Positions 8,500 through 15,817 of a stretch of DNA of 64,000 nt are shown here, one piece after another. Every line of letters begins with the position of its first letter. The first letter of the stretch is position 1. The stretch lies in assembly GCA_947499555.1 (NCBI GenBank), contig CANMOU010000001.1:124001-188000 (forward strand). The letters run 5' to 3'. The notes under the pieces were generated by a model that searched no databases, was not told the origin of the DNA, and saw nothing but the letters and a program-made list of their open reading frames with translations. Source of the stretch: an uncultured Roseovarius sp. (GTDB taxonomy: Bacteria > Pseudomonadota > Alphaproteobacteria > Rhodobacterales > Rhodobacteraceae). Both the position numbers and the translations under genes were made by a program.

Positions 8500-9603
8500 T
8501 CAGTCAAAAACATGAGTGGGTGCACCCAGCACATCGGCATCCACCGTGATGCCAAGGCCGGGGCCCTCGGGTGGAATAATGCGACCATTGGTGCGCGTGG
8601 GTGTGTCAGGGGCCAGGCGCGGGCCGACATAGTGGCTTAGGTCACAGGTGTTCATCAACCCGCGCGTCGGTGTGGCGGCGGCCAGATGCAATACTGTTGC
8701 TGTCACGATGTCGCTGCCCCAGGTGTCTTCGATGCACATCTTGGTGCCCAAGGTCAGGCACAGGTCTCTTGCCGCCCGCATCGCCGAAAGACCGCTGAAC
8801 TTCGACAGTTTCAGCGCCACGGCGTCCATGCAGCCCTTGCCATGGGCCTCCAGCAGGGTCGCGATGTCGTAGGCCGCCTCATCAAGCTTCATCGGCAGGC
8901 CTGTGGCTGCGCGAACATGGGCACATTCCTCGATCGTTTCGCAGGGTTGCTCCAGCATCACGTCCAGATCACGCACCGCCCGCCCCACGCGTGTGGCCTC
9001 GAGCGCCGAGGCGCCACAATTCCAGTCACCGTAAACCAGCGGGCCGGGCCCAACAGCCGCACGCACCGCGCGCAGCCGCTCGACATCGGCCTGCCAGTCC
9101 GCATCGGCCCCCAGCTTGGCCTGAAACTGAGTCATGCCTTTGTCCTTTGCCTCCCGCGCCATGCGGGCCATCTCGTCGGGATCGATGCAGGTGATGGAAT
9201 GATAAAGCGGCATATCAGCCACCGCACGCCCGCCAAGAAGCGCATAAAGTGGTAGGCCTGCAGCTTGTGCCGTGAGGTCCCATAGGGCCATGTCGACAAT
9301 GGATTTGGCATATCCATGGCCCTTAAGGTGGGAATTCAGCCGCGCCATCAGCGCCTCCGGCCCGACCGGGTCCGCGCCGATGAGAACCGGTGCCATCTCA
9401 GCCACCGCCGGGGCCACGCCACCGGCGTAAGAGGGCAAGTAGTGCGGGATGGCACAGAATTCGCCCCAGCCGCTTAGACCGGTATCCGTGTCAGCACGTA
9501 GAACGACCGTGTCCACCGTCTCGCAGGTCTTGCCTTCGGCCATGTAATACGTGTCATGAGAGGTCAGTGGGACAGTCCAGAGGGTGAGCTTGGTGATTTT
9601 CAT
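8500..9603 (-). CDS. Enolase-superfamily protein (mandelate racemase/muconate lactonizing type), paralogue 1
   Basis: A 367-residue enolase-superfamily protein with N-terminal capping domain and a C-terminal barrel. Metal ligands are D193, E218 and D241. The two acid/base lysines K163 and K265 sit on opposite strands, the arrangement used for 1,1-proton transfer (racemases and epimerases). The opening (T-S-H-D-T-Y-Y-M-A) resembles what I remember of cis-3-hydroxy-L-proline dehydratase, an enzyme of the same superfamily found near betaine and hydroxyproline genes in marine Rhodobacterales; this is weak recall. It is the fourth of four paralogues in one operon and follows a 101-bp repeat. Substrate unproven. 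Confidence 0.85.
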   Translation of the reverse strand: MKITKLTLWTVPLTSHDTYYMAEGKTCETVDTVVLRADTDTGLSGWGEFCAIPHYLPSYAGGVAPAVAEMAPVLIGADPVGPEALMARLNSHLKGHGYAKSIVDMALWDLTAQAAGLPLYALLGGRAVADMPLYHSITCIDPDEMARMAREAKDKGMTQFQAKLGADADWQADVERLRAVRAAVGPGPLVYGDWNCGASALEATRVGRAVRDLDVMLEQPCETIEECAHVRAATGLPMKLDEAAYDIATLLEAHGKGCMDAVALKLSKFSGLSAMRAARDLCLTLGTKMCIEDTWGSDIVTATVLHLAAATPTRGLMNTCDLSHYVGPRLAPDTPTRTNGRIIPPEGPGLGITVDADVLGAPTHVFD

Positions 9604-9621
9604 CAGAGAGGTCCGTTTTCA

Positions 9622-9722
9622 GGTTGCGCCGCCTTTGGCGTCGCCGGGGGACAGGGGGCCAGCCCCCTCTGCGGCTGCGCCGCATTCACCCCCGGGATAT
9701 TTGAGCAAGAAGAAAGCACTGG
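9622..9722. repeat. 101-bp intergenic repeat, copy A
   Basis: By eye this segment matches 12239-12339 at 96 of 101 positions. It contains nested inverted repeats (G-C-C-G-C-C against G-G-C-G, and GGGGGCC-AGCCCCC) and ends in an AAGAAGAAAGC tail. Both copies lie in the same position: after the stop of an enolase-superfamily gene ending ...VAIY(D/E) and just before the start of the next one. It is intergenic and non-coding, of the palindromic type often seen in Rhodobacterales. It may stabilise or attenuate the operon mRNA. Confidence 0.85.
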
Positions 9723-9723
9723 T

Positions 9724-10830
9724 CTACTCATAGATGGCCACCGGGGTGCCAAGGATGTCAGGGTCAGGTGTGACGCCGAGGCCGGGACGCGTAGGGGGCG
9801 TGGCAAAACCCTTTGCGTTGCGCGCGCCCTGTCCCGGGACGGGGTCATCGGCGAGATGGTAATGGCAGAGCCAGGACGCGAGCCTGTTTTCATCCGGTGT
9901 CGCAGAAGCAAGATGGAGAGCGGCGGTATCGGCCAGGGCAGAGCCGCCGACATCCTCGATATGCATTTGCCATCCCACCGAGACGCCAAAATCGCGAATC
10001 TGGCGGGCTTTGGTGAGCCCGCCGACACGGTTTGGTTTGACCTTCACGCCCTCGCAGGCGCCGCGTTTCCAGGCCTCAAGATGGTCTTGAACCGTGTGCA
10101 TGCATTCGTCGAGCATAATCGGATTGGCGACGCGTGCAGCAACATGCGCGCATTGGTCAAGCGTCTCGCAAGGCTGCTCGACCCAGTCGCGCGCCTTTGT
10201 GGAGTTCAGCACTTCGATGGCCATGGCGGGTGTCCATGCGCGGTTCACATCAAAGGTCACGCGGTGGCCTTGGGGCAGGGCGGCAGAGATGGCCTCGATC
10301 CGGGCGATATCAATATCGGGGTCACTGCCGCCCACTTTGGCGGAATGGACCGTGTAGCCCTGTCTGGCGGCTATCTGGATGCGCGCGATCATTTCATCAG
10401 GCGTTCCGGTGGAAATCGAGGAATTGACTGTAACAGGCGTGGCTTCCGCGCCGCCGAGAAGCTTCCAGAGCGGCAGGCCTGCGGCCTGTCCGAGGATGTC
10501 CCAGCAGGCGATATCAATCGGGGATTTGGCATAAGGGTGGCCCGGAAGCTGCGTGTCCATCACGCGGTTGATATGATCGGGGCTGCGCGGGTCCTGACCG
10601 AGAAGAGCAGGCGCAAGAGTTTGGATCGCGGCACGCAGGCCGGGACCGTGGGCGGGTAGGTAGGTGTGCCCCCAAGGGCAGCCTTCGCCCCAGCCACTGA
10701 GCCCATCATCGGTGTCGATGCGCAGGAATGTGCTGTCGAGTGCCTCAAATTTCAGCCGGCCGCCCGAAAGCCAGTAGGGCTCGGCCAGTGGCAGATCATG
10801 CTGCCAAACGGAGAGGCGGGTGATCTTCAT
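9724..10830 (-). CDS. Enolase-superfamily protein (mandelate racemase/muconate lactonizing type), paralogue 2
   Basis: A 368-residue protein with metal ligands D194, E218 and D241 and opposed lysines K165 and K265. The barrel strand reads V-K-V-K-P-N-R-V-G-G-L. The N-terminus Y-W-L-S-G-G-R and the loop W-G-E-G-C-P-W-G-H-T-Y resemble the hydroxyproline-betaine 2-epimerase (HpbD) group, so a betaine epimerase role is a reasonable inference. Its ATG overlaps the stop of the small cupin (ATGA). Its 3' end shares near-identical codons with paralogue 4 and is followed by the same 101-bp repeat, suggesting a duplication. Confidence 0.85.
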   Translation of the reverse strand: MKITRLSVWQHDLPLAEPYWLSGGRLKFEALDSTFLRIDTDDGLSGWGEGCPWGHTYLPAHGPGLRAAIQTLAPALLGQDPRSPDHINRVMDTQLPGHPYAKSPIDIACWDILGQAAGLPLWKLLGGAEATPVTVNSSISTGTPDEMIARIQIAARQGYTVHSAKVGGSDPDIDIARIEAISAALPQGHRVTFDVNRAWTPAMAIEVLNSTKARDWVEQPCETLDQCAHVAARVANPIMLDECMHTVQDHLEAWKRGACEGVKVKPNRVGGLTKARQIRDFGVSVGWQMHIEDVGGSALADTAALHLASATPDENRLASWLCHYHLADDPVPGQGARNAKGFATPPTRPGLGVTPDPDILGTPVAIYE

Positions 10831-11111
10831 TTCAGTTCCACCTCGACGAAGGACATCGGTGCGTCACCGGCGTTGATCACGTTATGCTCGACGCCCTTGT
10901 CGCGGGCATAGGCGGTGCCGGCGGGAACGATGACCTCGCGGGTGGTGCCGCCGGGCTCCTCGAGGCGCATGTGGCAGTCGGTGAGGGCGGTGATGACATA
11001 ATCCATCCCGTGCGTGTGCCAGCCGGTTTGCTGACCCGCTTCAAAGTCAAACCGCGTGACACGGGTGCGGGCGTCGTCGATCAGTTGCGTGGCGGTGCAG
11101 GTCATGGTCAT
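10827..11111 (-). CDS. Small single-domain cupin
   Basis: A 94-residue cupin barrel. Motif 1 is G-W-H-T-H-G-M-D-Y and motif 2 is A-Y-A-R-D-K-G-V-E-H-N-V, giving two or three histidine ligands plus an acidic residue, compatible with metal binding. The start at 11111 overlaps the stop of paralogue 3 (ATGA) and has GGAGAGG upstream; an in-frame ATG at 11126 is also possible. It sits between two enolase-superfamily genes with four-base overlaps on both sides, so it is certainly part of the operon. Such tiny cupins may be isomerases, dioxygenases or sensors. The function is unknown. Confidence 0.75.
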   Translation of the reverse strand: MTMTCTATQLIDDARTRVTRFDFEAGQQTGWHTHGMDYVITALTDCHMRLEEPGGTTREVIVPAGTAYARDKGVEHNVINAGDAPMSFVEVELK

Positions 11112-12220
11112 GACGCCTCTCCCCATGAAGCGACGGGCGCGCCCAGGCTTTCAAAATCGGGTGTGGCACCCAGGCCCGGTGTGTCGGTGGCATAAAGCTT
11201 GCCATCCCTAGTCGTTGGCCCGCCGATGCCGGTGGAGCGGGTGTTGTAATTCATCAGATCGGTGGAGTTGATCAGGTACTCCTCGGGCGTTGATGCCGCG
11301 AAATGCGCTAGGGCTGCGCTAGTGATTTCACCCCCCCATGTGTCCTCGGCGACCACGGGAATGCGGTTCTCCACAAGAAAATCGCGCACCCGGCGGGCCT
11401 TGGAAAGACCACCCAGATTGGAAATTTTCAAACAGCAGATTTCAGCCCCCCGATCAGTTACCACGCGCTGCGCGGCCTGCAGGCCGGTGATGCATTCATC
11501 AAGCTTCATCGGCTGGGTGGCGACACGGCGGACCTGTTGGCATTCCTCGTAGGTCCTGCAGGGCTGTTCGAGGATGAAATCGAGGTCTGCCGTGGCGCGC
11601 GCCACACGAATGGCATTGTCCACGCGCCAGCCCTGGTTGGCGTCGGCCATGGCCTTTTCGCCGGGTTTCAGAAGCGGCACAGTGGCGCGGATGCGATCAA
11701 TATCGCTGGCCCAGTCTGCCCCCACCTTGATCTGGAATTGCCGATAGCCTGCGGCGCGGTGGCGTTCCATCTCGGCGATGGTTTCATCGCGGGGCCTTTG
11801 GGGCGCGACGCGGTACATTGGCGCGCCATCGGTCAGCTTGCCGCCCATCAGCATCCAGACCGGCTGATCCGTGGCCTGTCCGAGAATGTCCCAGAAGGCG
11901 GCGTCGAAAGGCGCCTTGGCATAGCCATGCCCCTGAACGATGTGGTCCATCAGCCGTTCCATATGTGCCACCTGCCTGGGGTCTTCGCCCAGCAGGTGTG
12001 CGGCGGCCAGGCGGGCAAAGGCCTCAACCCCTTCGGAATGGGCGACCATGTAATTCTCACCACAGGGAGTGAATTCCCCGCAACCCTGAAGACCGGCATC
12101 TGTGTCGATGACCACAATCGACGCTTTGGCCACGGAAATTGAATTACCAGCCCCCCAGCCATAGCTGGCATCGACATATGGAAGATCGGTCTTGTATAGG
12201 CGGATGCGGGTAATTTTCAT
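11108..12220 (-). CDS. Enolase-superfamily protein (mandelate racemase/muconate lactonizing type), paralogue 3
   Basis: A 370-residue protein with metal ligands D193, E218 and D241 and opposed lysines K165 and K265 (C-C-L-K-I-S-N-L-G-G-L). The ATG at 12220 aligns with the M-K-I-T start of the three sister proteins; the frame is open further upstream through the 101-bp repeat, but that part is not coding. It resembles paralogue 1 in the G-H-G-Y-A-K segment and in ending L-G-A-P. Racemase or epimerase chemistry is inferred from the two lysines. The substrate is unknown. Confidence 0.85.
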   Translation of the reverse strand: MKITRIRLYKTDLPYVDASYGWGAGNSISVAKASIVVIDTDAGLQGCGEFTPCGENYMVAHSEGVEAFARLAAAHLLGEDPRQVAHMERLMDHIVQGHGYAKAPFDAAFWDILGQATDQPVWMLMGGKLTDGAPMYRVAPQRPRDETIAEMERHRAAGYRQFQIKVGADWASDIDRIRATVPLLKPGEKAMADANQGWRVDNAIRVARATADLDFILEQPCRTYEECQQVRRVATQPMKLDECITGLQAAQRVVTDRGAEICCLKISNLGGLSKARRVRDFLVENRIPVVAEDTWGGEITSAALAHFAASTPEEYLINSTDLMNYNTRSTGIGGPTTRDGKLYATDTPGLGATPDFESLGAPVASWGEAS

Positions 12221-12238
12221 GAATGGGCTCTGCGAATG

Positions 12239-12339
12239 GGTTGCGCCGCCTTTGGCGTCGCCTGGGGGCAGGGGGCCAGCCCCCTCTGCGGCTCCGCCGC
12301 ATTCACCCCCGGGATACTTGGGCAAGAAGAAAGCACTGG
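12239..12339. repeat. 101-bp intergenic repeat, copy B
   Basis: This is the second copy of the element at 9622-9722, differing at five positions that I can count. It occupies the whole gap between paralogue 4 and paralogue 3. The inverted repeat around GGGGGCC-AGCCCCC is retained. Presence of the same element in the equivalent place between two gene pairs supports segmental duplication, although independent insertion of a mobile palindromic repeat is possible. Confidence 0.85.
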
Positions 12340-12340
12340 A

Positions 12341-13462
12341 TTAGTCATAGATGGCCACCGGGGTGCCAAGCGCGTTGAGATCAGGTGTGACGCCGAGACC
12401 GGGCGCGTCGGGCGCGCGCACGCCGCCCTTTTCCAGCGGCGCGTTAAAGGCTGCAATCCGGGCTGTGGTCATGGCACGGGTGTCCAGTGCCGCGCGCAGT
12501 TGAGCGCGCGGTGTCGATTGGGCGATGTGCAGCAGCGCGGCAAAGGCGATCTCGGAGCCGACCGTGTCCTGGATCGACACCGTCAGCCCGGCCGCCAATG
12601 CAATGGCGCGTTGGCGCAACATCGGGGTGATCCCGCCCTGTTTCGAGGTTTTCAATCCGACGCCATCGCAAAGGTCATGGGTGATCGCATAGATCAGGTC
12701 GGCTTCGGATTGGATCATCTCATCAAGCAGTATGGGTCGCGTGCAGCGCGCGCGCAGGCTTTGGGTCTCGCGCCATGTGGCACACGGGGCCTCAAACACC
12801 AAATCAGTGCCTTCAGGAAGGAGCGATAGCAGGCGCAGAGCGTGTTCAGGTGACATGCCGCCATTGGCATCAGCGAGGAACCATTCACCGGGCTGGCGGT
12901 CCATCAGGCAAGCGGCGATGCGCTGCGCATCCAGCGCCGGGCCGCCCTCGACCTCGCTTGCGCCGATCTTGATGGAATGGCTTTGGAACCCTTCCTTGCG
13001 GTGTGCGGCGACCTTGGCGCGCATGTTCTCGGGCGTGTCACTGCCGATGGAAGAAATGGTGGGCACCTGGCCCGGCAAGCGCCCGCCGATATGGTCACAA
13101 AGCGGTTGGTTTGCCGCCTTGGCGGAAATGTCCCAGCATGCGACATCAAGCGCGCAACGCGCATCGCGGTGCCCCTTGAGCGTGTCCTTCATCAGGTCCC
13201 AAAGCCGGTCATGCTGGCGCGGGTCCTGACCAAGAAGCGCGGGTGCAAGCAGGTCAATTCCTGCGCGTGTGCCACCGGCATGTGCCGCAATGTAGGTCGC
13301 TCCGAAGGGCGTGCTTTCGCCCCAGCCTTCGATGTCTTGATCAGTGGCGACGCGCAGGATCGTGGCATCATAGCTGGTGTACTCGCGCCCGCCGGAAAGC
13401 CGGTAGACCCCGCCCGCAACCGGCAGATCCGCCTGGAAGACCTCGATTCGGGTGATCTTCAT
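12341..13462 (-). CDS. Enolase-superfamily protein (mandelate racemase/muconate lactonizing type), paralogue 4
   Basis: A 373-residue protein with metal ligands D198, E224 and D247 and opposed lysines K165 (S-I-K-I-G-A) and K271 (L-K-T-S-K-Q-G-G). The N-terminus Y-R-L-S-G-G-R-E-Y and the loop W-G-E-S-T-P-F-G are similar to paralogue 2 and to N-methylproline/betaine epimerase-like members. Its ATG overlaps the stop of the first dddQ-like gene, so it is translationally coupled to the DMSP lyase genes. The final residues are L-G-T-P-V-A-I-Y-D, as in paralogue 2. Substrate is unproven. Confidence 0.85.
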   Translation of the reverse strand: MKITRIEVFQADLPVAGGVYRLSGGREYTSYDATILRVATDQDIEGWGESTPFGATYIAAHAGGTRAGIDLLAPALLGQDPRQHDRLWDLMKDTLKGHRDARCALDVACWDISAKAANQPLCDHIGGRLPGQVPTISSIGSDTPENMRAKVAAHRKEGFQSHSIKIGASEVEGGPALDAQRIAACLMDRQPGEWFLADANGGMSPEHALRLLSLLPEGTDLVFEAPCATWRETQSLRARCTRPILLDEMIQSEADLIYAITHDLCDGVGLKTSKQGGITPMLRQRAIALAAGLTVSIQDTVGSEIAFAALLHIAQSTPRAQLRAALDTRAMTTARIAAFNAPLEKGGVRAPDAPGLGVTPDLNALGTPVAIYD

Positions 13463-14064
13463 GAGGTGGCCTCGCTTTGTGTGAGGCGCGGGTTGTCGCC
13501 CAGGCCCTCTCCGCGCCAGAACACGAGCGTCAGGATCGGGCTGTCGGTCGTGGTCAGCGCATGCGGCTGGTTTGAGGGATGAAATCGCGTGTCGCCGGGG
13601 CCGAGCTCCAGATCGGGGGCGTCGTCGAGGTGGAACGTGCCGTGGCCCGACACCACGGTGTAAAGCTCTTCCGCGTCGTGCTCATGCCGCCCGTAATGCA
13701 GGCCCGCGCCCCAATAGCCCACGGTGATGCGGGTTTGATGGGTGATGAAATGCCCGTCCGGCCCGGCGAGTTCAAACCAGCCGAAACGATCGAGGAAATG
13801 CTGACCGACCTCGTCGGCGCTATAGGTGTGGCGCCATTCCAGATGGGGCGCGAGGGCTTGCAGTGCTGACAAAAGCGGCGTGGATGCCGGAGTTGGGCCA
13901 CCGGGTGCCGTTTGGACCAGCCCAGCCGCGCTGAGGGTGTTTGGCGGGCGGTCCTGATAGGTCAGGTCCATCGGCCAAGCGACAAACCCCGATACGGCGG
14001 GCAGGGCGGCGTGCCAGGCCTGCGTCTCGGCCAGGGCCGCGTCAAAGAGCGCCCGCGTTGTCAT
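13459..14064 (-). CDS. dddQ: DMSP lyase DddQ (copy 1)
   Basis: A 201-residue cupin protein of normal DddQ length. DddQ cleaves dimethylsulfoniopropionate to dimethyl sulfide and acrylate. The signature Y124-G-R-H-E-H129-D-A-E-E133-L-Y135 and H168 in Q-P-H-A-L match the known metal ligands (His, Glu, His) and the two catalytic tyrosines of the DddQ family (Tyr120 and Tyr131, His125, Glu129 and His163 in the solved enzyme, from memory). The ATG at 14064 overlaps the preceding stop (ATGA); an upstream in-frame start would add an arginine-rich tail and is rejected. It is tandem with a second, quite divergent dddQ. Sequence similarity between the two copies outside the cupin core is low, so they may differ in activity. 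Confidence 0.82.
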   Translation of the reverse strand: MTTRALFDAALAETQAWHAALPAVSGFVAWPMDLTYQDRPPNTLSAAGLVQTAPGGPTPASTPLLSALQALAPHLEWRHTYSADEVGQHFLDRFGWFELAGPDGHFITHQTRITVGYWGAGLHYGRHEHDAEELYTVVSGHGTFHLDDAPDLELGPGDTRFHPSNQPHALTTTDSPILTLVFWRGEGLGDNPRLTQSEATS

Positions 14065-14660
14065 TCGAGATCCTCTGGATGGCTCCAGACCGGCTTGGTG
14101 GCCAGATCTCCGCGCCACAGCACATAGGCCATGATTGGGCTGTCATGGGTCGTCAGCGCATGCGGCACATTGGAGGGATGAAAGGCCGTGTCGCCGGGCC
14201 GCAGATGCCGCGCAGCTTGGCCTTCCATGTGAAACTCACCTTCTCCGGCCACCACAAGGTAAAGCTCTTCGGCCGGATGGTGATGCATGGGGTAGTGAAA
14301 TCCCGGCACCTGGTAGATCACGAAACTGCGCATCTCTTCCGCCCCAAGCGGTGTGTCCGCGCCCAGCACTTCATAACACCCAAAATGCGCGTGCAGCGTC
14401 TCGCCATAGCCCGTGCCGCAATAGGTTTCGCGCCACCTTGCCTCTGCCGCAGCGGCGCAAAAGGCATCACGAAACGCAGCTAGATCATCTGGCGCGAAAA
14501 GCTCCCCGTCAGACCGCATCCTGTCACTCAGGGGATCGTAATGCGGCGCGCAGTCTTGCCGATGCACAGCGTCGGGAAAGGTGCAAAACTCCTGAAGCGC
14601 CGAGATGCGGTTATGGGCCGCTTGCGCCTCTGAGTACAGGTGATCCCAGACATCACTCAC
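14061..14660 (-). CDS. dddQ: DMSP lyase DddQ (copy 2)
   Basis: A 199-residue DddQ-type cupin. The active-site run is Y123-P-M-H-H-H128-P-A-E-E132-L-Y134, with H167 in V-P-H-A-L-T-T; every metal ligand and both tyrosines are present. This copy has the triple histidine seen in the characterised enzymes and so looks the closer to canonical DddQ. It starts with GTG at 14660, overlapping the stop of the MDR gene (GTGA). The protein is cytoplasmic: no signal peptide is visible. DMSP uptake must come from elsewhere, as no BCCT transporter is in the window. Confidence 0.87.
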   Translation of the reverse strand: MSDVWDHLYSEAQAAHNRISALQEFCTFPDAVHRQDCAPHYDPLSDRMRSDGELFAPDDLAAFRDAFCAAAAEARWRETYCGTGYGETLHAHFGCYEVLGADTPLGAEEMRSFVIYQVPGFHYPMHHHPAEELYLVVAGEGEFHMEGQAARHLRPGDTAFHPSNVPHALTTHDSPIMAYVLWRGDLATKPVWSHPEDLE

Positions 14661-15742
14661 GGCACCACCACGATGTTACCAATGTGTTCCTTGGCGATAA
14701 AAGCCGCCTGCGCCTTTGGGTAATCTCTAAGCGGATAGGTGGCAGCCAGCACCGGTTTGATCTCGCCGCGCTCGATATATTCGACCACGTTATGGAACAC
14801 ATGCTGCGGAATAACGGTGGAGCCCGTAAAGGTCAGATCGCGCAGGTAAAACGTGCGCAGGTCAAGCTCGACCATCGGCCCTGCAATGGCGCCGGAACAG
14901 GTGTAGCGCCCGCCGCGTTCCAGCACGTCTATGAGCGCAGGCCATTGCGGCCCGCCTACGATGTCCGCGACCACCGTAATCTTTTCATCGCCCAATGCCC
15001 TGCGCAGATCGCCCGGCGCGCGGGGCAGGATGATATCCGGCCCCATCTCGGCCACCTGCACATGCTTGGCCTGGGATGCCATGGCGATCACGCGCGCGCC
15101 ACGCCGCTTGGCCAGTTGAATGAGCGCACCACCCACGCCGCCTGACGCGCCGGGGATCAGCACCGTGTCCTCCGCGCCGACCTGCGCGCGGGACAGCATG
15201 CCTTCGGCGGTGGTGTAGCTGCATTGAAACGTGGCGAGTTCCGCGTCGCTCAGCGGGCTTTCGACAACCGCCACATCGCGCATGTCGGCCATGGTAAATT
15301 CCGCATAGCCGCCGTCTTTTTCGCTGCCAAAATAGCCAGTCTTGTCCTTGTTCATGGGATCGGACCAGTCGCGCACCCAACCGTCGATCATGACGCGTTT
15401 GCCGACGAGGCTTGGATCAGCCTCGGCCCCCACCGCGACCACTTCGCCCACCGCATCCGCGCCTTGGATGCGCGGGAAGGTCAGGGGCCTGCCGCCCCAG
15501 GTCGGGTCGTCTTCGTTGACCTCGTCAAAGGCCCCGCCGGTGGTGGCCTCATCCACTGCCTTGGAATACCAGCCGGACCGGGTGTTCACATCCGTGTTGT
15601 TCAAACCGCATGCGCCCACTTTGATCACCACATCGGTGGGGCCGGGCTGCGGCGTCGGCCAGTCTTCGTGCCAGTGATACATGTCCAGATCACCATGCCC
15701 GGTCAGCACCATGGCGTTCATCGTGGCGGGCAGGGTGGTCAT
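14657..15742 (-). CDS. Zinc-type/quinone-reductase-like MDR oxidoreductase
   Basis: A 361-residue medium-chain dehydrogenase/reductase. The GroES-like N-terminal domain includes G-A-C-G-L-N-N-T-D-V-N-T-R, and the nucleotide site is G-A-S-G-G-V-G-G-A near residue 195. The classic zinc ligands of alcohol dehydrogenases are mostly missing, so it is more like a quinone reductase or enoyl reductase. AcuI, the acryloyl-CoA reductase of DMSP metabolism, is about 330 residues and has a different N-terminus, so I do not call it AcuI. The ATG at 15742 has AAAGGAT upstream. It directly precedes and overlaps dddQ copy 2, so a step on the DMSP/acrylate route is possible but unproven. Confidence 0.82.
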   Translation of the reverse strand: MTTLPATMNAMVLTGHGDLDMYHWHEDWPTPQPGPTDVVIKVGACGLNNTDVNTRSGWYSKAVDEATTGGAFDEVNEDDPTWGGRPLTFPRIQGADAVGEVVAVGAEADPSLVGKRVMIDGWVRDWSDPMNKDKTGYFGSEKDGGYAEFTMADMRDVAVVESPLSDAELATFQCSYTTAEGMLSRAQVGAEDTVLIPGASGGVGGALIQLAKRRGARVIAMASQAKHVQVAEMGPDIILPRAPGDLRRALGDEKITVVADIVGGPQWPALIDVLERGGRYTCSGAIAGPMVELDLRTFYLRDLTFTGSTVIPQHVFHNVVEYIERGEIKPVLAATYPLRDYPKAQAAFIAKEHIGNIVVVP

Positions 15743-15767
15743 CGGGCGATCCTTTCGATGGGTGATT

Positions 15768-15785
15768 GGAAAATTGCAATTTTCC
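15768..15785. promoter_or_regulatory. Perfect 18-bp palindrome, TTGCAA core
   Basis: GGAAAATTG-CAATTTTCC is a perfect, loop-less dyad in the 75-bp gap between the FAD demethylase and the MDR gene, 26 to 43 bases before the MDR start. It is AT-rich inside GC-rich DNA and has no T-tract, so it reads as an operator, not a terminator. It lies next to a second dyad with the same core. Confidence 0.6.
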
Positions 15786-15788
15786 GTT

Positions 15789-15810
15789 TCGTTTTCTTGC
15801 AAGAAAACGA
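15789..15810. promoter_or_regulatory. Perfect 22-bp palindrome, TTGCAA core
   Basis: Eleven bases (TCGTTTTCTTG) are followed by their exact reverse complement. The centre is 23 bp from the centre of the neighbouring 18-bp dyad, about two helical turns, as expected for cooperative binding of two dimers on one face of DNA. It lies 8 bp after the stop of the upstream gene region. The core TTGCAA is shared by both sites. Confidence 0.6.
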
Positions 15811-15817
15811 CATGGTT

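Noticed and set aside
9556-10659. Long plus-strand open frame (367 codons) across paralogues 1 and 2
   Set aside because: It is antisense to two well-conserved enolase-superfamily genes, spans their intergenic repeat, and its translation shows no domain. GC-rich DNA commonly leaves such frames open.
9622-12339. CRISPR-like repeat pair
   Set aside because: Only two copies, 101 bp each and about 2.6 kb apart, with genes between. No regular spacers and no cas genes.
14657-15742. MDR gene as acuI (acryloyl-CoA reductase)
   Set aside because: Context next to dddQ is tempting, but the protein is about 30 residues longer than AcuI and the N-terminal GroES part differs from what I remember of AcuI.
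15768-15810. Palindromes as rho-independent terminator of the FAD demethylase gene
   Set aside because: The dyads have no loop, are AT-rich, and no T-run follows on the minus strand. An operator role is more likely.
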